From: Planctomycetota bacterium | GTDB taxonomy: Bacteria > Planctomycetota > Planctomycetia > Pirellulales > Pirellulaceae | Length of the DNA: 64,000 nucleotides | Direction of reading: 5' to 3' | Assembly (NCBI GenBank): GCA_026692845.1 | Contig: JAPLNM010000033.1 | Coordinates: 44,813 to 108,812, forward strand | In this document: positions 44,489-53,114 of the stretch, piece after piece | How positions within the stretch are numbered: position 1 is the first letter of the stretch | How the letters are laid out: the number at the start of each line of letters is the position of its first letter | Position numbers and translations under genes: made by a program | The notes under the pieces: model-generated | Seen by the model: only the letters and a program-made list of their open reading frames with translations | What the model was told of the DNA's origin: nothing | The model's database searches: none

Positions 44489-45543
44489 TCGATCGAGCTT
44501 TGTCGCTAGCGCGTCTGATCGCAGCGATCCTAATCGTGTTGGTCTTTGAAGATCCAGGCATTTTCGCCGAGGACAAGCCTCGGTCCGATGTGCCGTTAGG
44601 GCAGGGGAGTTTGAGTGGGCTCGAGGAGTTGTTTCAAAGTGCCCAGCGTTCGGTTGTGAAGCTCTATGGTGCCGGGGGCATGCGTGGACTTGAGAGCTAC
44701 CAAAGCGGGGTCGTCATTGGGGATGGCAACACGATACTGACGAGTTGGTCGACGGTTTTGGATGTCGATAAGGTCCGCGTGGTGACTTATGATGGCCGTC
44801 GGCTCGACGCAGAGGTCGTTGGGGTGGATCCTGAGTGCGAGTTAGCCCTTCTGCGCGTTGAGAACTCGAAGCTTCCTGGGTTTGTCTTGGAGGCCAGTTA
44901 CCAGGTGCGGCCTGGCCAGCGGGTGTTTTCGATCACGAACCTTTTTGGGATCGCAGCGGGCAACGAAGCTTGTTCGTACCAGAAGGGGGTTGTCATGGCC
45001 GTATCGGACTTGCAGTCGAAGTACACGGGGCTTCGTTCGGTGTATCGGGGCAAGGTGATTGTGGTGGATGTGATGACGAACAATCCTGGGGCGGCCGGAG
45101 GGGCGCTTGTGGATTTAGGGGGTCGATTGGTAGGGGTCATCGGCAAGGAGTTGCGCGACGAGCAGAGCGGGATTTGGCTGAACTACAGCATCCCGGCTGA
45201 CGTTGCGGCCGCTTCGGTGGATCGCATTTTGGCGGGCAAAACGCGATCTGCTGGGGCATCGCTTACGATGGCTAAGAATCCACATAAGGCATTGGATCTC
45301 GGGATGGTCTTGATTCCGAACGTGATCCCCAAGACACCGGTTTATATCGATCGGATCCGCAAAGACTCGCTTGCCAATCGGGCTGGGATCCAGGCCAATG
45401 ATTTGGTTTTGTTGGTCAATGATCAGCGTGTAGATTCGCAGAAGTCGTTCGAACAAATCCTGCAAACGATCGAACGTGGTGATTCTTTTCAATTGCTTCT
45501 TCAACGGGGCACGGAGTTACTCCGAGTGCAGATTCGTCCTTAG
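44485..45543 (+). CDS. HtrA-like protein lacking catalytic residues, with PDZ domain
   Basis: A 352-residue exported protein. The fold follows HtrA (protease-like domain about 55-230, PDZ about 270-350: IDRIRKDSLANRAGIQANDLVLLVNDQRVDS). All three catalytic positions are replaced: the His motif LTxxHV reads ILTSWSTV, the Asp block DLAVL reads DPECELALL, and the Ser motif NPGNSGGP reads NPGAAGGAL. It is therefore predicted to be inactive, perhaps a regulator or partner of the active protease upstream. It overlaps the upstream stop by four bases and is followed 9-15 bp later by the third member. Confidence 0.85.
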   Translation: MIDRALSLARLIAAILIVLVFEDPGIFAEDKPRSDVPLGQGSLSGLEELFQSAQRSVVKLYGAGGMRGLESYQSGVVIGDGNTILTSWSTVLDVDKVRVVTYDGRRLDAEVVGVDPECELALLRVENSKLPGFVLEASYQVRPGQRVFSITNLFGIAAGNEACSYQKGVVMAVSDLQSKYTGLRSVYRGKVIVVDVMTNNPGAAGGALVDLGGRLVGVIGKELRDEQSGIWLNYSIPADVAAASVDRILAGKTRSAGASLTMAKNPHKALDLGMVLIPNVIPKTPVYIDRIRKDSLANRAGIQANDLVLLVNDQRVDSQKSFEQILQTIERGDSFQLLLQRGTELLRVQIRP

Positions 45544-45558
45544 GGAAAACCATTGCCG

Positions 45559-47607
45559 ATGAGAAACCGCTGCATGAATTTCGAGTTGTTGCGATGGGCC
45601 CGAGCTTTTTGGGCTACCCGAGCGTTTTGGATCCTTGGTGCTATCGTTTTTGGATCGATGCATGTAGGGCAAGTCTGTGCACAGAGTCCGATGAGGCTCG
45701 AGGAGCTCGAGCAGGCGGCTTTTGAGTCGGCGACACGATTCGTTCAAGACTCGGTCGTGCAGGTCGAGACGTTTGGGGGGGCCGAGCTGGTCAATCGGCA
45801 AGTGACCAGTTCGGGGCCATCGACTGGCACGGTCGTCGGGGCCGATGGTTGGATCATCACCAGCACATTTCAGTTCAAGTTCCCGCCGGCGTCGATCACG
45901 GTGGTCCTAGCGGATAAGCAGCGCAAGACGGCCAAGCTTGTGGCCCGCGACTTTAGCAGGGAGTTAGCGTTGTTGAAGATCGAGGTGGATGCACCGATCA
46001 AGCCGGTGATGCCAAGCGACCGCGCCGGTTGGATGATTGGCCAGTGGGCTTTGGCGATCGGCAAGACATTTGACCCATCGGTAGGAAGTTGTTCGGCTGG
46101 GATCCTCAGTGCTCAGGGGCGCATATGGGACAAAGCGATTCAGACCGACACGAAGATTTCGCCTCAGAACTACGGCGGTCCGTTGATTGATTTGCAGGGT
46201 AGGGTCATGGGGATATTGACCCCGATCAATCCTGGGATCGTCACCGAGGGAGAGGTCGAGCAGTGGTACGACTCGGGGATTGGTTTTGCGATTCCCTTGG
46301 CCGATGTGCTCGAGCGTTTGCCCAGGATGCAAGCTGGCCAAGACATCTATCCGGGCAAGGTGGGGATACGTTGGCGTGGAGAGGATGAGTACAGTCAGCC
46401 GGTGGTGATCGAAGGGGTCACCCCTGGATCTCCGGCGGCCGACGGTGGGGTCGAGATCGGTGACAGGATTGTCGCTGCGGGGCCTAGTGCATCGAGTCTC
46501 AAGCCTGTGGCGAACCATTCGCAATTCAAGCATGCGATGGGTCCTCTTGATGCGGGGATGCAATTGGTTTTGGTTGTCGAGCGGGGTGCGGATCGCAAGG
46601 AGTTCACCGCGAAGTTGGCTCGAGAGCTACCATTGTACAAGGAGTCCTATCTGGGGATTTTGATCGATCCGGCTTCTGCGGCGAATACGCCGAGGGTCAG
46701 CTACATCGTTCCTGGTTCACCCGCAAGCGGATCTGGGTTGCAATCTGGGTGGGTGATCGAATCGGTCAATGGGATCGCGATCGACGAGAAGCGAAGTTTG
46801 GAGAATCAGTTTGCGAATTTGAATTACAGGGTTCCAGTGGAGTTGGGGGTTCGCGATGCGACTGGGGTAGCAAGCCGCATTAAGGTCGAGCCATCGACAC
46901 GTCCCGAGAGTGATTTCGAATGGGATTATCAGCTGGCGGTTAATCCGGAGGCCCCGCCGAGCGACCCGGCTGGAGAGCCTGCCGAGGGCAAGCCGCAGGT
47001 GGGAACGGTTCAGATACCGATCAGCGATGTGAAGAACAAGGCGTTTGCGATTGTGCCGTCGAACTACAGCGAGAAGGTACCGCATGGATTGCTAGTACTT
47101 TTTGGGGATGCTGGATCGTTGAATCAGGCGCAGTGGGCTGCGGCTTGGGAGCCTTTTGCCAGGGAGCATCGGTGGATCATCGCGATTGCACAGTCGTCGG
47201 AGGAGAAGGGTTGGAGCTTTGAGGAGGTCGAGGTAGGGATGCGGATGCAAACGTGGCTTGCTAGGACCTATTCGGTCGATCGCAGGCGGATTGCGGTCGG
47301 GGGATTTGATAGTGGGTCGATACTGGCATACATCACAGCGGCGCAGTTTCCTGAGTTATTTCGGGGGGTGTGGTTGAGCAACCCTAAGGCTCCTCGGGGG
47401 CTGCGCATCAATCCGAGTGAACCGTTCAAGGCGGCGAATTATTTCGTCAACAGCAGCGACAAGGGAGTCGATGAGCTTGTCGAGAGGCTCCGCAAAAATG
47501 GTTACAGCGTGCAGCGCCAGGGGAGCGATTTGGACTCTTCGAAACTCGTTGAGGCTCCGCTGCTTTTACCGGTCCAGCGTTGGCTGCGCTTGTTGGAAGC
47601 CTATTGA
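45559..47607 (+). CDS. HtrA-like pseudo-protease with two PDZ domains and degenerate alpha/beta-hydrolase domain
   Basis: The ORF opens at TTG 45553; ATG 45559 is used. The protein of about 682 residues begins with a signal-anchor (FWILGAIVFGSMHVGQVCA). In the protease-like domain (about 60-240) the catalytic positions read IITSTFQF, DFSRELALL and SPQNYGGPL, so the His, Asp and Ser are all lost. Two PDZ-type segments follow (GVTPGSPAADGGVEIGDRI near 295; SYIVPGSPASGSGLQSGWV near 385). The last ~200 residues resemble an alpha/beta-hydrolase, but the nucleophile elbow reads GGFDSGS with Asp in the Ser position. It is probably a non-enzymatic scaffold; its stop overlaps the next ATG by one base (TGATGA). 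Confidence 0.83.
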   Translation: MRNRCMNFELLRWARAFWATRAFWILGAIVFGSMHVGQVCAQSPMRLEELEQAAFESATRFVQDSVVQVETFGGAELVNRQVTSSGPSTGTVVGADGWIITSTFQFKFPPASITVVLADKQRKTAKLVARDFSRELALLKIEVDAPIKPVMPSDRAGWMIGQWALAIGKTFDPSVGSCSAGILSAQGRIWDKAIQTDTKISPQNYGGPLIDLQGRVMGILTPINPGIVTEGEVEQWYDSGIGFAIPLADVLERLPRMQAGQDIYPGKVGIRWRGEDEYSQPVVIEGVTPGSPAADGGVEIGDRIVAAGPSASSLKPVANHSQFKHAMGPLDAGMQLVLVVERGADRKEFTAKLARELPLYKESYLGILIDPASAANTPRVSYIVPGSPASGSGLQSGWVIESVNGIAIDEKRSLENQFANLNYRVPVELGVRDATGVASRIKVEPSTRPESDFEWDYQLAVNPEAPPSDPAGEPAEGKPQVGTVQIPISDVKNKAFAIVPSNYSEKVPHGLLVLFGDAGSLNQAQWAAAWEPFAREHRWIIAIAQSSEEKGWSFEEVEVGMRMQTWLARTYSVDRRRIAVGGFDSGSILAYITAAQFPELFRGVWLSNPKAPRGLRINPSEPFKAANYFVNSSDKGVDELVERLRKNGYSVQRQGSDLDSSKLVEAPLLLPVQRWLRLLEAY

Positions 47608-47960
47608 TGAACCAGCCGCCGAATCCGTTGCCTCGTTGGATGGCGTTGATTTCTGGGGCCGTCCTGCTTTGCTTAGGTCTATCGATGCGGTTTGCACCGG
47701 CGCTATGGGATGGACAGCGTTGGTTGGCGACCGACACGTTCAGCAAGGTCGGGCTGGTGTTGATCTGCATGTGGATGGCTTGGCCAGCGGTCGAAGCGAT
47801 CCGTCGAGCCCCTGGTGGGGCGATGTTGATGATTGCATGCGTTTTTGTTCTCGGATTGTTTGTATATCGACCGAGGACAATTTTGGTGACCGGCCCATTT
47901 ATTGTGGTTGCCGTTGGGGCAGCAATGGTACGCGGGTGGTTGCGTAAGTATCGTCGTTAG
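47607..47960 (+). CDS. Small four-helix membrane protein of protease operon
   Basis: The ORF opens at 47580; ATG 47607 (in TGATGA with the upstream stop) gives a 117-residue protein with about four hydrophobic segments (WMALISGAVLLCLGLSM, VGLVLICMWMAWPAVEAI, AMLMIACVFVLGLFV and GPFIVVAVGAAMV) and a basic C-terminus. No family is recognised. It is translationally coupled to the third HtrA-like protein and convergent with rsmG (3 bp apart). It may be a membrane accessory of that operon. Confidence 0.65.
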   Translation: MNQPPNPLPRWMALISGAVLLCLGLSMRFAPALWDGQRWLATDTFSKVGLVLICMWMAWPAVEAIRRAPGGAMLMIACVFVLGLFVYRPRTILVTGPFIVVAVGAAMVRGWLRKYRR

Positions 47961-47963
47961 GGG

Positions 47964-48695
47964 TTATTCTTCGATGGTACCGATTTGGGTTTTTGCGAAG
48001 GGGCTCGTGTTCCGAGCGATCTGAAGAATGACGCTTTGGGATTCGGTACCGGGCATAGGGTAGGTAGCCATCCGCCGAAGTTGCAGCCCCTGGAGGAGTC
48101 CTCGGTGTCGAGCTTCGCCCCGTTCATCGACCCAACGAGGGCCTTTGATGGCAAGGAGTCGGCCGATCTTGTGCCATTCTTCCTTGAGCCACCCGCAGAT
48201 TCGAACCAGTGGGCCGACGCCGCGTGCGACGATCGAGTCGAATCGGTCCTCGGCAAGTACCAGAGTGCCGCTGATCGGAAAGACGCGAGAGTTCAGTCCG
48301 AGTTTCTTGACGATGTCCTGAGCGACCTTAGCTTTTTTAGCAACGCTATCGCACAAAGAGACATCCAAGTCTGGGCGGAGGATAGCCAGAAGGATTCCTG
48401 GAACGCCGCCGCCGGTACCGAGGTCAAGGATTTCCTCGTTGGGTTGAAGCAGTTGGCTCAGTTGGTAGCTATCGAGCAGATCGCGTTGCACGAAGAGTTC
48501 TGGGGTGGTGTGTCGGGTGAGGTTGATTTTGGTGTTCCAGTCCCAGGCCAACTGGCAGTACAGCGCGAGTTTATCCCAGGTTGGATCATCGATCGCCACT
48601 ATACCCAGATCGGTTGCTAAACGCTTGAGGTTTTCGGGCGTCGCGGCGGTAGGCGTCTGGTTGGTTTCCGTAGTTTTTGGATCTTCGCTTGGCAC
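47964..48695 (-). CDS. rsmG: 16S rRNA (guanine527-N7)-methyltransferase
   Basis: A 243-residue SAM-dependent enzyme, near the usual GidB/RsmG length, that methylates G527 of 16S rRNA. It shows the SAM-binding core EILDLGTGGGVPGILLAILRPDLDVSLCDS and the LTRHTTPELFVQRDLLDSYQL block typical of RsmG. The last ~15 residues and the first 25 are poorly conserved. It is convergent with the small membrane protein gene and stands alone otherwise. Confidence 0.93.
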   Translation of the reverse strand: MPSEDPKTTETNQTPTAATPENLKRLATDLGIVAIDDPTWDKLALYCQLAWDWNTKINLTRHTTPELFVQRDLLDSYQLSQLLQPNEEILDLGTGGGVPGILLAILRPDLDVSLCDSVAKKAKVAQDIVKKLGLNSRVFPISGTLVLAEDRFDSIVARGVGPLVRICGWLKEEWHKIGRLLAIKGPRWVDERGEARHRGLLQGLQLRRMATYPMPGTESQSVILQIARNTSPFAKTQIGTIEE

Positions 48696-48923
48696 AGTGT
48701 TTAGGCAGACTCCAGTGTTGGAAATGCGGTTGGGACGAGTCGGAAGTTCGTACGATGCATCGTAGCCCAGTTGGATAACTCTACAAGCATTCTTTTTCTA
48801 TGGAACAACGTACCGATGGCTTGATGTACAATGGTTTTCGAGTTCGTGGGTAACCCGGTGGGGGACTACGAATCTGAATTCATTGCCTGAGCGTGTTTGT
48901 TTCCTTGTTTGACGAGATTCCTG

Positions 48924-49943
48924 ATGAAAACCTCTCTGCTTGCCTTTGCTTTACTGATCACTACGTCCGTATTTCAACCCGTTGCGGGACAGGAAGCCGC
49001 TGCGACGGCCGTCAAGCCGGTTCGCATGGGTGCTGGGTTGATGACATTTGATACCGTTCCGGGCTGGGGACTACGGCCTGACGGCAAATCGGCCATCGGC
49101 CCGACTCACGGATCGGTGGTGGTCGATAAGGCTGGAAATATCTACACCAGTGCGGACCAGGGTGTTTATGTGTTTTCCCCAGATGGAAAAGTCATCCATA
49201 GTTATCTCGGCGGAGATTACACACGGCTGCACGACATGGAGATTCGCGACGAGGGCAATGGCGAGTTTATCTATGGGGCGCGCAATGCAAACGCCGAGGG
49301 GATCAAATTCAACGCCTCGACGGGCGAGGTGGTCTTGAGGCTCAAGTATCCCGAGGAGTCGGGGCTTAATCTCAAGCAATTCAATCCTACGGCGATCACT
49401 GTGGCGCTCAATGGGGACATCTATCTTTCGAATGGGTATGCTAGTAACCATGTCTTTCGGTACGACAAAACAGGCAAGTACCTGAGTCATTTTGGTACGC
49501 AAGGCAACGGACTCAAGGAGTTCAACACGGCGCACGGTATGACCTTAGATACGCGCTATACACCGGCGCGGTTGCTGATTTGCGATCGGAATCATCAGCC
49601 CAAGGGGCGGTTGGTGCACTACAGTCTCGAGGGGGAGTTCATCGAGGAAGTCATCACGGGGCTTGGGATGCCCACATCGGTAGCGATTCAAGGGGACTAC
49701 GTATCGGTACCGGATTTGCACGGTCGCGTGGTGATTCTGGACAAGAACAACACGATTATGGCCGTTTTGGGACACAACCCGGATCCGGCCAAGGGGGGCA
49801 ATTTCAATGTGCCCCAAGAGCAGTGGGTCGAAGGGGTCTTCAGTGGCACGCATGGATCCTATTGGGACAAAGAGGGGAACCTTTATGTCCAGGACTGGAA
49901 CGTATCGGGGCGGATCATCAAGCTGGTTCGTGTCAAGCTTTAG
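48924..49943 (+). CDS. Secreted NHL-repeat beta-propeller protein
   Basis: The ORF opens at 48897; ATG 48924 (MKTSLLAFALLITTSVFQPVAGQ) starts a clear signal peptide and is preferred; about 339 residues. The mature protein is a propeller of NHL-type blades: GSVVVDKAGNIYTSADQGVYVFSPDGKVIH, PTAITVALNGDIYLSNGYASNHVFRYDKTG, and a last blade ending EGNLYVQDWNVSGRI. It resembles peptidyl-alpha-hydroxyglycine lyase-like planctomycete proteins, but no catalytic set was verified. It is convergent with the sulfatase gene, 16 bp apart. Confidence 0.78.
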   Translation: MKTSLLAFALLITTSVFQPVAGQEAAATAVKPVRMGAGLMTFDTVPGWGLRPDGKSAIGPTHGSVVVDKAGNIYTSADQGVYVFSPDGKVIHSYLGGDYTRLHDMEIRDEGNGEFIYGARNANAEGIKFNASTGEVVLRLKYPEESGLNLKQFNPTAITVALNGDIYLSNGYASNHVFRYDKTGKYLSHFGTQGNGLKEFNTAHGMTLDTRYTPARLLICDRNHQPKGRLVHYSLEGEFIEEVITGLGMPTSVAIQGDYVSVPDLHGRVVILDKNNTIMAVLGHNPDPAKGGNFNVPQEQWVEGVFSGTHGSYWDKEGNLYVQDWNVSGRIIKLVRVKL

Positions 49944-49959
49944 CCGCTAGTTGTTGGGA

Positions 49960-51492
49960 CTACTGGGTTTGGTTCCAGAGTCTCCAAGGGTCATCCAATC
50001 GCTTCATTTCGGAGAGGAGCAATTCTCTCATTTCGGCGAGTTTGGCTTGGTATTTTGGGTCGTTGGCGAGGTTGATTTGGTGCGGCAGTGGTCGGGTAGC
50101 GGTCAGTCCGTAGATATCGGGACGATGGTGTTCTGCGAGAAGTTCGAGTGGGTTTTCGTTCAAATTGAAAAGCTGCGTTTTGCGTACCTTTCCGTCTAGC
50201 ACATCCCATTCGATGAGTTTCCAGTCACCTTTTTTGACACATCGCATGCCGGGCTTGGTCCCACCGTTGTACACGCCATAGAGGACGTCTCGAAGCGTTT
50301 CTTTTTGGCCCATTAGGACCGGTTTGAAGCTGATGCCTTCGTTGGATTCCGGGGTTGCGATGCCGGCCAAATCGCAGAGGGTCGCAAGGGTATCGAGCAG
50401 GTAGACGTTTCCTTCAGCGCGTCGACCTGGCGCGATTCCTGGCCCTTTGACGATCATCGGAACCCGCCAGGTGTGTTGGTAGAGGTTCTGTTTTCCTTGG
50501 AGTCCGTGGCGTCCGATAGCGATCCCGTGGTCGGATGTGTAGATAATGTAGGTGTTTTCCAGTTCGCCCATAGAATGGAGTTTGTCTAGGACGCGACCGA
50601 TTTGTTGGTCGATGAATTGGCTACAAGCAAACTCGCGGCCGAGTTCGTTTCGGATGGTTTGTGGGTCGCGATTTTCCCAGACACCGCTGACATCGACTTC
50701 GTCGCGCAGTTTTGGATGGCCGTGAGGAAAGGGGTGTTCGGGGAGGTAGTTTTCAGGCACGGGGGGTTGGTTGGGATTTGCCGGAGGTAGTTGATTTCGG
50801 TCGGTGTGGTTGACCGCACCGTATTTGGAAAGAAGTTCCGGGGTCCCATCGCGTTGGTCGTGTGGGTGGGAGAATCCGAAGTAGATCAGAAAGGGATTTT
50901 CTGGTTTCCCCGATTGGATCGCAGCATTTCGTGATTCGAGGAATTCGAGGACTTGTTCGGCATGCCATGCGCTGCCCGTCTGGGGAGTTCCACCGCGTTT
51001 GGTCGCGTCCTTGCGAATCGCGAATTGTTCATTAGCAGCCTCGTAACTATTCCCTTGTTTGCACGTGCGCATCGTGATGTATCCGGCTCGATGGAATACC
51101 GCGGGAATGGTTTGAAGTTCAAGATTTGGTGGGCAAAGATTACGTTCTTTGACTTTCGGTGAGATCGGCAGATGCCACAGGGTTCTGCCGCACATGATCA
51201 TGTGGCGAGATGGTGTGCAGACGGCCCCAGAGAACGAGCCCATGTGATAGGCCCCATCGATGACCATGCCTTGGTGAGCCAGTTGGTCTAGCACAGGAGA
51301 CTCGAGTTTCGACATGGGGTTGTAGATTTTCAAGTCCCAGGGGGATTGATCATCGACCAGAATAAACAGGATATTTGGGGGTTTGTCGTAGGCCATGGCA
51401 AGGTTGCCAAGGAGCAATGAGGCCAACGAGGCGATCGAGGCCAGCGCGTTAAGTCGGCGGATTATTCCAGATACAGAGGTTGTTGGGGCCAT
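49960..51492 (-). CDS. Formylglycine-dependent sulfatase, secreted
   Basis: A 510-residue sulfatase. The signal peptide covers about residues 1-34. The metal-binding NILFILVDDQSPWDL follows at 40-54. The formylglycine site is the Cys of AVCTPSRHMIMCGRTLWHL (Cys 92), matching the CxPSR consensus. A second metal-site block is IYTSDHGIAIGRHGLQGKQNLYQHTWRVPMIV. Such enzymes remove sulfate from polysaccharides or smaller esters; they are numerous in planctomycetes. The substrate is not predicted. No maturase gene is in the window. Confidence 0.93.
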   Translation of the reverse strand: MAPTTSVSGIIRRLNALASIASLASLLLGNLAMAYDKPPNILFILVDDQSPWDLKIYNPMSKLESPVLDQLAHQGMVIDGAYHMGSFSGAVCTPSRHMIMCGRTLWHLPISPKVKERNLCPPNLELQTIPAVFHRAGYITMRTCKQGNSYEAANEQFAIRKDATKRGGTPQTGSAWHAEQVLEFLESRNAAIQSGKPENPFLIYFGFSHPHDQRDGTPELLSKYGAVNHTDRNQLPPANPNQPPVPENYLPEHPFPHGHPKLRDEVDVSGVWENRDPQTIRNELGREFACSQFIDQQIGRVLDKLHSMGELENTYIIYTSDHGIAIGRHGLQGKQNLYQHTWRVPMIVKGPGIAPGRRAEGNVYLLDTLATLCDLAGIATPESNEGISFKPVLMGQKETLRDVLYGVYNGGTKPGMRCVKKGDWKLIEWDVLDGKVRKTQLFNLNENPLELLAEHHRPDIYGLTATRPLPHQINLANDPKYQAKLAEMRELLLSEMKRLDDPWRLWNQTQ

Positions 51493-51634
51493 CGTCGCTC
51501 CTTTTCGGTTGCTATCGATCAGTTGGAAACCTTAGATTATACAACGTGTTGGGGGGGTGAAATTGCAAGGCCAAGCCGTCGGTTCTTCCCCCGAGCGTTC
51601 TCCATTTTTTAAAAGATTGATTTTTGAGCCACCG

Positions 51635-52894
51635 ATGCAACTGAATATCTTAGACGATTTGCAAACCAAGCACCTTACGCTCGAGGCACGGCTGCGGGTC
51701 GTCGAGCATGAGCGAATCGAGGTTTCGGAAGCGACCGGACGGATATTGGCCCGATCGATTGTCAATTTTCGCGATAGTCCAGCGATGGATGTCTCGGCGA
51801 TGGATGGTTATGCCTTCCGATTGGCTGATCTAAAATTGGCGGATCGGAAAAAAGGGCTTGCTCGCGAAAATTCCAAGGATGGAGATTCGGGTGGGAGTTG
51901 TTTCCAGGTAACTTCGGTGGCTGCCGCTGGAGCCAGTCGGCTTGGGCTCTCAGCCGATACGGCGATCCGGATTTTTACCGGTGGCGTCGTGCCCCATGGA
52001 GCCGACGTTGTCATCCCAAGGGAGCGATGCCGAGAGGAGAGCGACTGCGTCTGGGTGACGATGCCCATCGACGAGATTCCAATCGGATGGAATATTCGCC
52101 GCCAGGGAGAGAACGCCAGGCAAGGGGAGGTTGGGTTGCTGGCGGGTTGCTGCATCGATGGGCCAAGAATGTCATCGATTGTGTCGATGAATCTTGAAGC
52201 GCAGATCGATGTATCGAGAAAGGTTCGTGTAACGATCATCAACACCGGGGATGAATTGAAGGGGATGGGTACTCCGATCGAGCCGTGGCAAATTCGCGAT
52301 TCGAACGGACCTTTGCTCGAGAGTATGCTGAGAGCTTGTCCATGGATCGAATGGACCCGGGTCAGCGCTAGGGACGAACTCGGAGAGATACAAACGCGAT
52401 TGAAGGAGGCGTTGGAGGTTTCGGATGCCGTATTATTGACTGGCGGCGTGTCGATGGGTGATACCGATCATGTGCCTGCGGCGGTTCGTCATTGCGGAGC
52501 GGAAGTGATTTTTCATCGTTTGGCGATTCGGCCTGGCGCACCGATTTTGGGTGCGGTAAGTTCGGCAGGTCAATTGATCATGGGATTGCCTGGTAATCCG
52601 GTGAGCGTTGCGGTGACCTTCCGGCGTTTGGGATTGGAGTTGTTGGATCGCATGGCCGGACGCTTGTCGGGGCGACGGAAATTCAAGGTTCAAGTTGCCG
52701 GATCGGATTCAAAGACGTTGGGGTTGGTATGGTATCGGCTGGTTCAAATTCAAGCCGACGGCAGCGCTTTGTTGTTGGCCAACCAAGGATCTGGGGACAT
52801 CCGATCGCTAGGGCTTTCGGATGGCTTCATCGAGGTCCCACCCGGGAGTTTGTCGCAGGGGATGTTTCCGTTTTACGATTGGAATGCGGTCTGA
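51635..52894 (+). CDS. moeA: Molybdopterin molybdotransferase MoeA
   Basis: MoeA inserts molybdate into adenylated molybdopterin. The track starts at GTG 51557, but ATG 51635 (MQLNILDDLQ) fits the family N-terminus and is preferred; about 419 residues. The hallmarks are present: SAMDGYAFRLADL, GGVVPHGADVVIPRE, the MoCF-type nucleotide block VTIINTGDEL, LTGGVSMGDTDHV, and RPGAPILGAV with LIMGLPGNPVSVAVTF. It stands alone between a sulfatase and a lipase-like gene. A tandem repeat begins two bases after the stop. Confidence 0.92.
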   Translation: MQLNILDDLQTKHLTLEARLRVVEHERIEVSEATGRILARSIVNFRDSPAMDVSAMDGYAFRLADLKLADRKKGLARENSKDGDSGGSCFQVTSVAAAGASRLGLSADTAIRIFTGGVVPHGADVVIPRERCREESDCVWVTMPIDEIPIGWNIRRQGENARQGEVGLLAGCCIDGPRMSSIVSMNLEAQIDVSRKVRVTIINTGDELKGMGTPIEPWQIRDSNGPLLESMLRACPWIEWTRVSARDELGEIQTRLKEALEVSDAVLLTGGVSMGDTDHVPAAVRHCGAEVIFHRLAIRPGAPILGAVSSAGQLIMGLPGNPVSVAVTFRRLGLELLDRMAGRLSGRRKFKVQVAGSDSKTLGLVWYRLVQIQADGSALLLANQGSGDIRSLGLSDGFIEVPPGSLSQGMFPFYDWNAV

Positions 52895-52896
52895 GT

Positions 52897-53008
52897 GGAT
52901 CGGACGGATCGGACGGATCGGACGGATCGGACGGATCGGACGGATCGGACGGATCGGACGGATCGGACGGATCGGACGGATCGGACGGATCGGACAGATC
53001 GGACAGAT
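52897..53008. repeat. 9-bp tandem repeat GGATCGGAC, about 12 copies
   Basis: About twelve uninterrupted copies of GGATCGGAC, the last two or three altered to GGACAGATC. The array starts right after the moeA stop codon. Reading-frame translations (GSDGSD...) in the ORF track are artefacts of the repeat. Its position in the gap before the lipase-like gene could affect transcription of either side, but nothing shows that. Confidence 0.92.
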
Positions 53009-53114
53009 TACAAAATTGGTGAATTAGGGGATTCGGCCGTCAGCTTGGTCGATACTTGACCGAATGGTCGTTTCATGGGGTTTCCGTATCGTTTTGTATC
53101 GCCTTAGTCGTTGA

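Noticed and set aside
52729-53022. ORF of 97 codons with a GSDGSD run
   Set aside because: Most of it lies in moeA in another frame and the rest is the 9-bp tandem repeat.
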